A stretch of 64,000 bases of DNA, taken from positions 15,232,714-15,296,713 of the forward strand of contig CAIIXF020000007.1 in assembly GCA_903813345.2 (NCBI GenBank), read 5' to 3'. The notes under the pieces are model-generated. The model did not search any database. It saw only the letters and a program-made list of their open reading frames with translations, and had not been told where the DNA came from. Positions 36,501 through 49,600 of the stretch are shown one piece after another; within the stretch, counting starts at the first letter, position 1; every line of letters starts with the position of its first letter. This DNA is from Owenia fusiformis (taxonomy: Eukaryota > Annelida > Polychaeta > Sabellida > Oweniidae). The translations under genes and the position numbers were made by a program.

Positions 36501-37284
36501 GTAAAACAGAGGGTAAGTACAATAACATTAACAATATAACATCCATGTTTTCTAAGTACAATAACATAAACAAAATAACATCCATGTTTCCATATCCTGT
36601 ATGTGTTTAATGATTGAAATTATTATTTGCTACCATTTGTTACTTTTTGCCTGGAGCCTTGAAGCATTCAGCTTACTCCAAAATGGGTTTACTAATAATA
36701 CTCAATAATAATGAAAATATCAAATCCCATATCACATATGAAATTCAAATTACTAAATATATCCTGTTATTCTGTATATAGTTCTGTGTACAAATGATGA
36801 CCTACAAGTTAAAAACGGTAGTAATAAGGACAATACATCAGGAGACGTACCTATCAAAACCAGACTTCTGTTGAAACACTCTATATCTGCCCAAGACTTT
36901 CAGTCATCTGTGAAACCCATTTACAAGAGAAAGAGACTATTGTCACAAGGTGACAAAACAGAAGCCCAAAGGGGAATCCACATTAATGTACATGAAGGGG
37001 CTACAATGCAGTTGTCTGTTGGTGACAAGAGTGGAAATACAATTGTTTCTACGAGAAATGGGGACAGATCTCCAAGTGAATATGGCAGTGGGTATGTTCT
37101 GGATTATGATCCAAGTTCAGAAGATGATAGATCACCTATATGGAGCTCAATTCAGGAAAACATTTGGGAGATACCATTTGTAGATGAGGATACCTGTGAG
37201 GACAATGATGGAAAAAAGTCATCTGAAGAACTAGACCCAAATGGAAAGATGCCAAAAGAACTATTAAGAAAGTATGTTATATAA
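33585..37284 (+). CDS. LRR-Roc-COR (ROCO family, MFHAS1-like) GTPase
   Basis: Three coding exons, 33585-36207, 36438-36512 and 36782-37284, join at GT-AG sites to 1066 residues. A 5' UTR acceptor ends at 33538. Residues about 15-275 are some ten leucine-rich repeats (L..L..L.IS.N.I..IP type). The Roc GTPase follows: P-loop GETLAGKTS near 287-295, switch II DLGGNE near 336, and THFD near 401 in place of NKxD. Residues about 420-485 are a charged, coiled-coil-like insert. The COR dimerisation region spans roughly 490-800, then a VCPHC cysteine pair near 820. No kinase, ankyrin or death domain is visible, unlike LRRK or DAPK1. The C-terminal tail from exons 2-3 is polar and acidic, with a MQLSVGDKSGNTIV segment near 974. 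Such proteins act as intracellular signalling scaffolds; MFHAS1 modulates innate immune signalling. The exact role here is inferred. Reading through the first donor would give an 878-residue form. Confidence 0.9.
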
Positions 37285-37404
37285 ATTTATATTCATTTAT
37301 TTAGCTGAAAAGGAGAGCCCGTGCTTATAATAGAAATGATCTGTATCAGTTTCCACAGATATTTCTGTGCTCTTGTAACAGGGACATTAATATTTTATAT
37401 TTAG

Positions 37405-38040
37405 GTTTGTTAAAGGAGGACAATCACAAACAAGACCCTATAGCATGTGAAGCCTTCATTCAACAAACAGGGGGTAAGTGGTAAGTACAATAACATTAAT
37501 GTATAACATGTATGCTAGTATGCTCCTTGACAGATTATTAGCAAATTTTTGTACACCATACATGCATTTGTATTAATTCTAATTAAACGATAATGTTTTG
37601 GATATGGAATTCATTTACCTACTTTTGTTACTTTTTGATGTTTGTCTTTGATTGTCTCTACTTCAGATTTCTCTTGGGTATTCAGCTTTCAACTACTATT
37701 GCTTCATTGCTAATGTCCTCATTCTACAGTTTTTGTAATTGGGTTTAAATCCAGATTGATAGTTAATCAATTTCTGCTATTGTATTTAGGAAGAAAATGA
37801 CCAAGGATATAGTGTTAATATTCTGTTGAGGCACTCAATATCAACCTCTGAAGATACGGAATCTATAAAACCCAATATCTACTGGATTTTACAATATTTC
37901 ATACATGAGAAATAGGCGTAGATTCAAGTCAGATGAACAAAAACTCTTGACAAAGAGATATCAATATACATTGTAACTCATAAGGGCAGTATGCACTTAT
38001 CAACATTGTTTCTCCAAAATATAGAGACAATTCTCAAAAT
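37405..38040 (+). pseudogene. Decayed tandem duplicate of the last two LRR-Roc-COR exons
   Basis: 37405-37473 resembles exon 2 (36438-36512). It has an AG acceptor, a GT donor with the same flank (gtaagtacaataacatta), the same phase and a six-base shorter length; the peptide LLKEDNHKQDPIACEAF parallels VENKEKEDYKQDLKSYESF. From 37790 on, ILLRHSISTSEDTESIKPN parallels LLLKHSISAQDFQSSVKP of exon 3. Splicing into 37790 in the exon 2 phase soon reaches a stop (GRK*), and further frameshifts and stops follow. It is either dead or an alternative short C-terminus. Confidence 0.7.
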
Positions 38041-39544
38041 GATATTAATATATATGATATTAACATTATAGATAAACTACATGTATGTTGAGATGAATTC
38101 ATGAATGGGTAAGCATACATGGATGGGAGAAGAGACAGTGTTTGAAGATTTAAACAAGACACATTGAATGTGTATTTTTGTATGTTGGTTGAATCTCATT
38201 GTAGAAAAGGAGTTCAAAATTTATGATTGATGAATAGAGTTTGAGTTTTTAAGGATCTCGGTAAGGCAATTTTTGTCATTAGTCAAAACTTAAAGATTCG
38301 AGAGTGTTTATCATATAATTACTGTAATATGGGAAAATCTGGTGCAGGATCTATTTTGGTTAATTCAGCAATTTGAAAAACTTGCTAATTTATTTATTCC
38401 CAAGTTACAGTATGCCGAAAAGAAAGTTAGTAGTGTAGATTATGCCAAACATAGGAGTGCCATATTTAGTTAAATAGTGTTCAGATCTCAGCTTACAGCA
38501 ATTTTTATTCAATTGTACCTCAAGATATTCGAGGAAAATTGTGCCATATGTATTTTAGCCATATAAAAGGAACTAGATTTATATGTATAATAATTATGTT
38601 ATTTTGTATAAATTGGATTAATTCTACATTATGCTTAAATGGGAAATTGTGCTTAGAAATGCTATATTAATTGTTAATCATGTTGGTGTCAGAAAGTATA
38701 GCCATCAGCTATCAATTTGATTGTTGCTCCAACTGGGATAATAAATTTATCTGGTGATGTTTTAGGCGTGATTTTTGTAAAAATGTCAGTTAACATGTTT
38801 GTTCATTTGAGAAAGGTTCTCTACAAAGGCAACCTATAATGTATATAATTAAATTATAGTGAGCAACAGTTTACATTTTCTTGATGGTTGTTTAAAACAG
38901 ATATATAAATTCAATTGTAGTATCGTTGTTTATTTATTGTTACTGTATTGTAATACAATGGGATGTATTAGTTATTCAAGGTTAATTGTATAATATTTGA
39001 GACTGAGGTTCTCTAATAAATGTTGCTGATTTTGATTGATTTTTCTGGTCATTGTTGAAAGACCTAAATCAGGAGTGAGGTCTTTGGCAATGTTCAAATA
39101 AATCAAAGGTAATATATATTTGCCATAAAGCATGGTATCATAGATTTTGTTGTGATTCTAATATGATAGCAAACCAAAAAAACCAGCTAAATTGTATTTT
39201 CATTTTGAGGTTTCAATTTAGGAGTCATACGGTACTCGGCGGTACTCCTTTACAGACCTCAACTTCATTTATTCTTTCCATTATGATGTCATTTATCACA
39301 TAAGTGTAAAATTTTGTACAATATCAATTAAATTATATTTTAGAACTCTAGTGATTCAAATATTTATTTCATTGATTGCATCAATATTAATGGAGTAACC
39401 AGCATTGCTACGATACAGCATAGTGGTTTCAATTGAAAAGGATAATAAAAAATAGCTGAATAAAAGTTGTAATATTAGACACTGTGGTATCATCTGTACA
39501 AAAGCACACTTACTGTTCAGCTTGAAATGCTTTAGTTTTCCCAT

Positions 39545-39695
39545 ATGCCTGGCAAACAGTCACATAAGCTCTAATTCATCAGCTGGAGCCTGGTAGATTA
39601 TTTTGTTCAGCATCAAGCATTGCATTCATTTTTGAACAAAATACTCAATCCGCAGGGTGACTGGCAATGAATGGGAGCTTTTGTGAGCTAGGCAT
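39545..39695. repeat. MITE, TAATGCC family (degenerate copy)
   Basis: Inverted ends 'atgcctggcaaacagtcaca' and 'tgtgagctaggcat' surround a 'ttttgaacaaaatactcaat' core shared with intact copies. It is heavily mutated. Confidence 0.55.
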
Positions 39696-39909
39696 CAATG
39701 AAAGCTTTATTTTTAAAAACTATTATTCAGTACATATCATTTTTCTTAATGTAGTTCATAATTCAATTTTTAAGGCTTAAAGCATTATAAACAATACTAT
39801 ATTTTTTAGAGTCATGGGTGTATCTATACATGGCTTCAAATTTTAATTCATACTTTTTGGATTGAAACTGAATAAAAATAGAATGATCTCATGAGTATTA
39901 TTTCCCCCC

Positions 39910-40055
39910 TAATGCCTGGGTCATATTTGCCCCAATCCATCGGCCGGCGCCCGGCCGATTGAGTGTTTTGTTCAATATTGTATTCAATTTTGAACAAAAT
40001 ACTCAATCGGCCGGGTGCCGTTGTAAAAGTCGGAGCAAATGTGACCACTGCATAA
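39910..40055. repeat. MITE, TAATGCC family (copy 3)
   Basis: It starts TAATGCCTGGGTCATATTTG, contains GGCCGGCGCCCGGCC and its inverse, and ends in a worn 'gcaaatgtgaccactgcata'. The length matches copies at 4318 and 18970. Confidence 0.8.
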
Positions 40056-40121
40056 CTGAAAAGCAAGCCAGTCATTTGTCTCATCTATTTCTATATCCTA
40101 TTTACATCATGAAAGTAAAGT

Positions 40122-40284
40122 GAAACCTGTAAAGTGGAACACCTCTAGAAGTGGAACACCTCTGTTAGTAGAACACTTTTCAGAGTCCTAGGACCAACTG
40201 ACTTAATGTTAAATGAATCTCTATGTGTGGAACACCTCCCAGTTGAAACACACAAAGGTGTTCCACTTAGGCAGGTTTTACTGT
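40122..40284. repeat. Inverted-repeat element of the 'aacctg..agtggaacacct' family
   Basis: The ends 'gaaacctgtaaagtggaaca' and 'gttccacttaggcaggtttt' are inverse. Related pieces lie at about 23757-23912 and 58734-58864, both with 'ggaacac' and 'tgttcca'-type ends and an 'acttaatgttaaatgaa'-like middle. It is a small non-autonomous element family. Confidence 0.65.
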
Positions 40285-40542
40285 ACTTGAATATATGTAA
40301 TTGGTGATTTGAACATACTGTCATTTTGCAGATAACTGGAATTCAAAATGTCATGATGACCTGTCTGGTTCATGTGTAATACTGCATACTGTAAAAATGC
40401 CATATTGTAAGGGTTTGAAATAGAATTGGGGATGTATTGTACTTGTAGGCTATCGTATTTATGATATAACTTAAAGTATACCTGGTTTATCAGGACAAGC
40501 AATAGTAAAGCTATATGATTTCTACCATGCTTATACTGAGGT

Positions 40543-40707
40543 AATGTCTCAGTCACATTTGATCTATGGCAACCATAACTTCTCAAAATCAAGAGAAATA
40601 TGCAACATAGGATATAGGAATAAGCAGTAAGATGTAGATTTTCTACATCAATTTTGTGAAGCAACGCCTGCCATATATCTGCCATAGAGCAAATGTGACT
40701 GAGGCAT
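40543..40707. repeat. MITE related to the TAATGCC family, longer interior
   Basis: The ends 'taatgtctcagtcacatttg' and 'caaatgtgactgaggcat' are inverse and resemble the other family ends. The subterminal 'atctatggcaa' and 'tctgccatagag' also pair. The interior differs from the GC-rich copies. Confidence 0.6.
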
Positions 40708-42671
40708 GATTTAATAAAGGAGCAATAATTGTACCACCCCCCCCCCTTATCTAAAAAAACATTTCCTTAGGAATACTAGTATGTATAGAGATGAGGTGTG
40801 TAGAGGGGGGTACAAGAGTTTGAGGCAAGACTTAGTCATAATATTCAAAATCAAGAGGTTTTCTTATTATTTCACCAGACACGGTTGATTTGAATCCTTT
40901 GTTGATGTGAACATGACAATTTATTATGGCTCTGTGCCCCTAAAGAAACATCAATAAATAAAATGAAAACATACAAAAAAGTGAATTTATGAAAAGCAGT
41001 ACACAAAAATGATATAAAATGAATCATATAATAAATGAAGTTGATCAGTAAAAATTTGAAGTTAATTTTTATCTACTAGTATGTTAATTTAATTCATATA
41101 AACAAATCAACAATTTTGTATGCATTATGTGATGTTTTATGAAAAATGTTCACATTATTATACAGGTTGATTTTTCAGATATGACTGCTCACTTTTCAAA
41201 TTGGGAGGTGTTCACATTTCAAGGTTTCTTTAACATGAGAGTCAATGGGAGGTAAAAATGGGCCCAAAAAGTCTTCAGAATTGGGAGGTGTTTACTAAAA
41301 AATCTTTTTATTTATATTATTAAACTATTTTTTAGGCATTTAATTGTAGAAAAAATACACATGTGCCTGGTAGTTTTTGTATTCTGAGAACAAATGGTAA
41401 GAACAAAAACAAATGTTATGGTTAATATTGGGTTATTTCCCTGAAGATCTTATGGCCGTGTCTCCAATTATTGATCTCTTGTGTTACTGAGATTCAGGAT
41501 CTTTCAGAATATCTAAGGTATACAATATTGATTATTTAGCATGATATTTACTGAGGGACTGGGGAAAATGAAAATGGACTCAATACCTTTCACTCCCCAT
41601 ATTGGTAATTTCTAGAGTCAAATCATGTTTGGGAGTGAAAGCTCGCATGACCAATGATAATCATTGCATTTGGTGATGAATATTGTAAAAAATATCAGTT
41701 GAAAATACCAATGTGGTATATAATGGTTAATGATGTCAAAGATTTTACTGACAATGAATAATGAAGATGTAAGGATATCTTACATCATGATGGCTTTTTA
41801 ACATTACTCCTTCAATTCTTTCCTTATATGGTTGTATTATAATTGTACAAGACTTGTCAACTTCTTGATTTGCTTTGATGGTAATGATTCGCAAAGAAGA
41901 ATTTCTGAGCTCATCGAGAAAATCTTGTACATGTACAAATTCATTTATATAAGTAGCCTATTACCTGAGCTCCTTTGTAGAGAAGATGCTTCTTAATGTG
42001 AAAGAAAGCTCGCTTGTTAAAATAAATGTTAAGTTAAAATAAAATAGCATTAAATGAAAACCAGTTGTTTTTTCTTTATGAGAGGGTTTGGCGCCATCCA
42101 ATAACAATAGGCAACAACCAAATCACATCAGAAATATTAATGGTATAATTAGATGGGGATTTGGCAATAATATAACTGCATGTGACAGTATGATATTTCA
42201 AATATTCAACTGACAACATTTTTAGACTTTAGAAGCTAGATTTTATTAAGCTAACAAAACTGTATCATTGTGAAGGATATAAAGCTTTCAAAAATGCCAT
42301 ATTCCAACACAACATGGATTACATAGTATTTTAAAATCAGGGGTAAAATGATATGTGATTGAAGTATAATACATTCACAATGTAAATTCATAATTTTATA
42401 ATAGTACAGTAGAGTATACAGTACTAAATAATATGTACATATAATCATACAAGGTTTATGAGATTGCACTATTATGCTTTCATTTTGAATTGCACATTCC
42501 CAACAACAAAGCCAACAATTTTTCATCATATCATTTCGCCAACTAATCCTGTTTACCTGTCCAATGTTACATTAATATCATTTTTCTCATATACCCTGTA
42601 AAGTAATAATCTATCAGGCATGACAAGGAATGTGTGCTATTAAATTGCAATTTTCGAAAAGCTGCTCAGTT

Positions 42672-43219
42672 TACAGGGTGACCTAAAATTCTATGTCCTG
42701 GGTTATCTCAAAGAACTTCAAAACTATACAGACCCGTAGCCAAGGAGGGTTCAGAGAATTGAGCAAACCCCCCCCCCTCCCACTGGCCAAAATTTATTTT
42801 ACAATGGTACAGTTTTTCACCATTCTGAGCACTTTTCTAGTGAACCCCCCCCCCCCCCCCCTTGACAAATCCTCGCCTGCTATACATGGTCTCAATTAAA
42901 TTCCTCACATTCGTCATCTCTAATTTGTGTCTGACAAAGTCAAACTAAAACTATAACAATAACATATTTTTCACAATTCCATGGACATATAGAAATCAGA
43001 TACATGTACATCTCCCAACATTGATCCTTTGCGTGAATGTTTGGAGATATTCCAAAAAAATCTAATCTCAATAGATCTCAAGCAGACACCTAATTTGACA
43101 CCATTGTGTTGAATTCAAATGAACACATGAATATGTAAGAACCTGAAAAATTAAATTGATTTCATCTATAGTTCAGTTATTACAGATCATGTGAGGTCCA
43201 CTTTTTGGGTCACCCTGTA
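42672..43219. repeat. Possible 548-bp element with TACAGGGTGACCTAAAA ends
   Basis: TACAGGGTGACCTAAAA at the left is matched by 'tttttgggtcaccctgta' at the right. Similar single ends occur at about 18722-18740 and 25790. It contains the G/C-run fragment at 42715-42900, so it may be composite. Confidence 0.45.
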
Positions 43220-43662
43220 TACCAGTGGGGCAAAATTCCGTATTCAAAACTATATATTTTAGCACAGTACAAACATGACAACATGACTTTTTCAATAACT
43301 TTGCATTGGATCATAAAAGCTTCCGATGAATTCTGTGCAGAAAAACATTTTCTCTGTGAATAAGCAAGTTTTGAGTTCAAAATAAATTGCATGAAAATCT
43401 TAAAAATTCTTATAAATTAACCTGCTCCGCCGTATTGACCAAATTAGGCAATGATATCTCATGAACTAAGTTCAATATATAATGTTTGTTGATTTCTCAT
43501 TAATAACAGTTTGTGAGAACAGTCAACAAGTACATGTACAAAAAAGAATCACATAATCAAAATAAATGTTTCTGTTAAACAGTTATTGAAAGTCCATTCT
43601 AGTTTATAGTAAGGTTATCTTACTTAGTTATCATAACTTTATATTGCTCATGAAACACCAAC

Positions 43663-46600
43663 TTAAAGTTTTGAAATGTTAGTATTTCTAATCATATTTA
43701 TGCTTTGTATGACCATGTTGGTTGCGTCTCTGGCACAGCCCCAGTGCAATGTCACCCCAGCTCCTCCATGACCATAGTTATGTACCACCTAGAACAAATG
43801 AAGAAATCAAATACTTATACTACAGCCTGTATATATGCACGATATTGGAAAGAGGATCCTAGTGATAATCAGGGTTTCTATACACCATGTGGCTCCTTAC
43901 AGTGTTCATCATGTTCAGACTCAATGTATACAGGTGAACACCCCCCCCCCCCCCCCGTTGTTAAATGTGAACCCACCTGGAATTTTTTGAAAAGAGCACA
44001 TCCCCCTGGCAAAGCTGGCTTCAGGCCTACAGGACTTGCCATGATCATGTTCAATTTTAAAATGATCCTCATAATCAGGGTCACTGTTTTTATTATCAAT
44101 GGCCATGATCAGTATTACAGATTACAGTGATTCCCAATGATCACAGGATCACTGTTTACATTGATCAGGATCACTGTTTACATTGATCAGGATCACTGTT
44201 TACATTGATCAGGGTCACTGTTTACATTGACCAGGGTCAGTTATCAGTGAATACCATGATCATGGTCAACGTTTTCAGGAGTTACCATAATCAGGGTCAA
44301 TCTATACAGTAGTTACAGTAAAATCCCAAGATGCAAATACATCTTGAACTTCTACATATCGTGAGTAATTTACTCATCCCTTTCACTAACACCCTTCTAA
44401 TGATTGAATTGATAAAATAGCTTGCTTGTTCTTGAAGTATTTGTAATACAGAGGAGACATCGCTGGATTCTCTATTTGTAAGACTTAACTGACTAAGGTG
44501 CATTTATCATTAACTAAAGTGTTAAGTAAAGCAGGATATGGCTCCTTATCTACTTATTGCATATTATGCAGTTAGCAGTCTCACAGTTCCTTGAATGGTG
44601 AAATAGCACCTTTTTATAATGTGATATCTAAAAGATCATGCAGTCCCCAAAGTAAAAGTGAAATTAAAAAGAAAATAGTTTGGTAGCCAAGATGTTCGCA
44701 GAAAACAAAACAAAACTACAAATTGTTGAATGTGGTAATTACATGTACAAGAAAATACTGAATTTAGTTCAGCAAATAGAAAATGCGTTTTATCAGTATT
44801 AGCATCATTTTGATCAAAAATCAACAATACAGGCCTCAAAAATGAAGCAGCCAATGTTAACAATACAGCAGCTAACATTCACATGAACATATGAACATTG
44901 CTAGAGATATCTTAGAATAAGGAGAGGTGCTCAGTCTAGATATCTGACAATTTGCCCAACTACTAGTATGGGCCCAATGTCAAGAGTCATTTTAAGGTCA
45001 AAGACACAAATATGCAAAATTCAAAGGTTATCCAAATCAACACTATTGGGCTTGAAGAGGCTCAAGGTCACCTGAAAGGTCAATATATGAGAATTGCATA
45101 ATAGTCCCTGATACATCATGATAAACCATGGCATCTCATTTCTTCTCAGCCCTGAGATGCCATGATATAATGAGCTTGGTTTGGCGATCCAGCAGAGCCC
45201 AAAATTGAGGATTTTAAATACAATGCCTATCGTGATGTATTAGATACCCAGCGAAGCATTTGTATTGAAGTCAAAGGAGCTGAAGGTCGGCTATATATTC
45301 CTGTATAGCCGCCAAACCTTTTACCATGACAATCTTATGACGTCATCGGGACGTCATGTTTCATTTCTTCCTGATTTCACTCGCACAGACACGTGGCGTC
45401 ATTGATATAACGTAGCCATGATATAAAAGTATGTAATACAACAGTTATGTCCGTATCATTGAATATATGCCTTCGGTCTGTCGTAATATAACCCTCGCAA
45501 GCTCGGGCTATATTGGTGACAGACCTTAGGCATATATTCAATGATAGGGACATAACTGCTAAGTATTGTCATTAGGTAAATGATTACATGATAACTATCA
45601 CACTTATTGACAGTCATAACTTTTCCCATCTGATTTGCTCAGATCACAGAATATGGCTCATAATATCAGAGCATGTTTCAGGTGAAACAGAAAGATGCTA
45701 TGAGTATCAGAATGTCCCTGATACATTATACAAGTATGTAAAACCTATGAATATTGAACATTTCCTGCCGAGAAGAAATGCTCAGTGTTGGTAGGTGTTA
45801 ACTGCAGAGAGCAGTGGCGTAGCCAGGATTTGGTGACCGGGGGTTCTATTTTTATGTTATTCACAAATCCCCCCCCCACTTCATTAGGGTTCCTCAAATA
45901 ATGTACAATTACACCCCCTCCAAAAGTTTGGCAATCCTAACTAACCCATTGGATTATGTATTAAAAGCATCTTTAAGTTTTTTGGGAGGGGAAATGTAAT
46001 TCATTTTAATACCTTCATTAAGTGAAGTAGACAATTTGATTTGAATTTTATTTAACAACAAGGCATTAACATGACAAAATGTCACCACCTAAAACAATTT
46101 GGTCAATTTAAAGCAAGTTGGAAAATACCTTTTGACCTTAAGAATGTTTTTGAAGATTTGAGCTTCTGGGATCTTGTAGATGATTTTGAAAAAAGAAATT
46201 GTTCAATCTGAAGCAAGTTAAAACTAGTTGCACACAAATCTTAAGTCAGATTTGAACTTCTTAGAACATGTAGATGATTTTGAAAAAAAAATTCGTCAAT
46301 TTGAAGCAAGTTGAAAAAATACCTCTTTGACTTTTTTTGACATTGAAAAGGTCATTGAAGGTCAAATGTCAAATGTAAAGTCAGATTCGAACTTCTGAGA
46401 ACATGTAGATGATTTTGAAAAAAAATTAGTCAATTTGAAGCAAGTTGAAAAAAGACCTTTTTGACCTTGAGAAGGTCATTGAAGGTCAAATGTCAAATCT
46501 AAAGTCAGATTTGAACTTCTGAGAACATGTAGATGATTTTGAAAAAAAATTAGTCAATTTGAAGCAAGTTGAAAAAAGACCTTTTTGACCTTGAGAAGGT

Positions 46601-49600
46601 CATTGAAGGTCAAAGGTCAAATCTAAAGTCAGATTTGAACTTCTGAGAACATGTAGATGATTTTGAAAAAAAATTAGTCAATTTGAAGCAAGTTGAAAAA
46701 AGACCTTTTTGACCTTGAGAAGGTCATTGAAGGTCAAAGGTCAAATCTAAAGTCAGATTTGAATTTCTGAGAAAATGTAGATGATTTTGAAAAAAAAAAT
46801 TAGTCAATTTGAAGCAAGTTGAAAAAAGACCTTTTTGACCTTTTTTGACCTTCAGAAGGTCATTGAAGGTCAAATGTCAAATCTAAAGTCAAATCTAAAG
46901 TCATATTTGAATTTCTGAGAACATGTAGATGATTTTGAAAAAAAAATTTAGTCAATTTGAAGCAAGTTGAAAACAGACCTTTTTGACCTTTTTTGACCTT
47001 GAGAAGGTCATTAAAGGTCAAATGTCAAATCGAAAAGGCAGATTTGAATTTCTGAGAACATGTAGATGATTTTGAAAAAAAAATTAGTCAATTTGAAGCA
47101 AGTTGAAAAAAGACCTTTTTGACCTTTTTTGACCTTGAGAAGGTCATTGAAGGTCAAATGTCAAATCCAAAGTCAAATCTAAAGTCATATTTGAATTTCT
47201 GAGAACATGTAGATGATTTTGAAAAAAAATTTTAGTCAATTTGAAGCAAGATGAAAAAATACCTTTTTGACCTTTTTTGACATTGAGAAGGTCATTGAAG
47301 GTCAAATGTCAAATCTAAAGTCAGATTTGAATTTCTGAGAACATGTAGATGATTTCGAAAAAAAAATTTAGTCAATTTGAAGCAAGTTGAAAAAAGACCT
47401 TTTTGACCTTTTTTGACTTTGAGAAGGTCATTGAAGGTCAAATGTCAAATCTTAAGTCAAATCTAAAGTCAGATTTGAATTTCTGAGAACACGTAGATGA
47501 TTTTGAAAAAATTTTTTAGTCAATTTGAAGCAAGTTGAAAACAGACCTTTTTGACCTTTTTTGACCTTGAGAAGGTCATTGAAGGTCAAATGTCAAATCT
47601 TAAGTCAGATTTGAATTTCTGAGAACACGTAGATGATTTTGAAAAAAAAATTTAGTCAATTTGAAGCAAGTTGAAAACAGACCTTTTTGACCTTTTTTGA
47701 CCTTGAGAAGGTCATTGAAGGTCAAATGTCAAATCTAAAGTCAGATTTGAAGGTCAAATGTCAAATCTAAAGTCAAATCTAAAGTCAGATTTGAATTTCT
47801 GAGAACATGTAGATGATTTTGAAAAAAAAATTAGTCAATGTGAAGCAAGTTGAAAAAAGACCTTTTTGACCTTGAGAAGGTCATTGAAGGTCAAATGTCA
47901 AATCTAAAGTCAGATTTGAACTTCTGAGAACATGTAGATGATTTAGAAAAAAATTGAAGTCAGTCTAAACAGTATTTGTTAAGTTATAGGAAGTTGTAAG
48001 AAATTGTTACAGACGCAGGACGCCAACCTCTAACCGCCGGACGCCGTCGCAAAAAAACGGAGACCATAACAATATGTCACAATATGTCACCACTTTTGGT
48101 GGTGACATAAAAACGATTCCTTTATTTACGTTAAGCAAAGTCTGAAAGTAATAGGCTTTATCAAGAAACCTCTCCCATTGAAATAACAGAGGACGTAAAA
48201 ATGATTTTCAAAAATGACCTTGTAGCTTTGTAACTTTAATGTTCACTTTAATGTTCAAAGTAAAATAAACAGGCAACGTGCAAAAAAGTCAGACAACTTA
48301 TAATTAATTTTCTGCATCAAAATATATTTCGGTGAATCTTTTACTGAATACATATCCTGAAATCTGATTTGCCCCGAATCCACCATTATTACGTCTGATT
48401 TCTGGAAGACTCTGGAGCATGATTTGTTTCCAAGCAAGGATATCAACTATTTTGCACAATTTATTCCCTGACTTAAGCTACTTCATCTAGGACAAAATAA
48501 ATCACCTCGTGCAATGGCTTATCATAATTTTTCAGGAATTTTGTCGGAGTCCAGTTCGGATCAAACGCAAACGCCCTATACTCCGAAAGATCGTTCTTCT
48601 ACGATAACTTTTCACAACGTTTACACGAAGGCTTTTTAAACTACCCGGGATAGTCGTATTACTGATGAAAATATCTATTATTCAAATAAGTGGGTCTCGG
48701 TTATGCTTTGTTTTAAAAAGTTAAAAATATTTCTTTGGACGTCCACGGAGCTAAGTTGTAAGTCCCCAGCAGATCGTAGCAGATCAACTGCAATTGATTA
48801 TAAAAACGTTTTGGTGGATATAAATCATGTATAAATACAAGCGACTGTTCGAATATAAAACGTATTTTGTTAAGTTCAGACGGCTTGATAACAAATTAGG
48901 CCTTCATTATTTGAAGATTAATACCATATGATTTTTCAATGTTTTTTATTATGTAATTTATTCGCTAGACATATCATGACATTAACATGAAAATGGAGAG
49001 CAGTTAAACTGGAACGATAACAATTTGAATTCTATACCATCTCTAAGATGAGTGGGGTGTATCTGAAAAAACAAATCATTTTTTGCAATGATTGATTTTT
49101 CTTTGGAAAAGTGATTGGTAAATAAATACTGAACAAATGAAAGAATGAATAAATTGAACAAATGCGTGTGTTTATAAATGATATACGCTTTTAAATAATT
49201 CATTTCACAACGTTTTTAATTATTTAACGCAATTGGTTTCGGGGACTTGCCAGCCCAAGGGACGTCCCAAGAAATATTTTAAATTTTAATTGAAATTAAA
49301 CAAAACAGAGATTACACATTTGAAAGAACATGTGTTTCATCAATATTACGACTATTCCAGATATTTACTCGTCAATTTTGTAAAAATCACTCGGAGTATG
49401 GGACGTCTTAGCATTGTTTTCAATAACTTTCAATAACTTCGTATTAGACCAGAACTGGCTTAAAACAAAATTCCTACAAAGGACTGATTCAGCCATTGCC
49501 CAAGATGGGCTATTTTGTCCGAGAAGAAGCAGCTTTTAAGTTAATTTTGCGAAATTATTGTTATTTCTAAATGTAAAATCTCATGCTCTGGGGTCTTCTC

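Larger units (their letters stand above)
37285..43662. other. Spacer between the convergent LRR-Roc-COR and D-amino-acid oxidase genes
   Basis: Apart from the duplicated exons (37405-38040) there is no convincing coding exon. AATAAA occurs near 38740 and 39016 and could serve the LRR gene. Repeats cluster at 39545-40707, a G/C-run fragment lies at 42715-42900, and a terminal-inverted-repeat pair spans 42672-43219. Near 41165-41290 'gggaggtgttcac' words resemble the 'tggaacacct' family at 40122-40284. The rest of 38041-42670 shows nothing I can name. Confidence 0.55.

Noticed and set aside
43705-44130. Plus-strand 141-codon frame
   Set aside because: It runs antisense through the last oxidase exon and into a C run and a minisatellite. 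The minus-strand exon is well supported by family motifs and splice sites.
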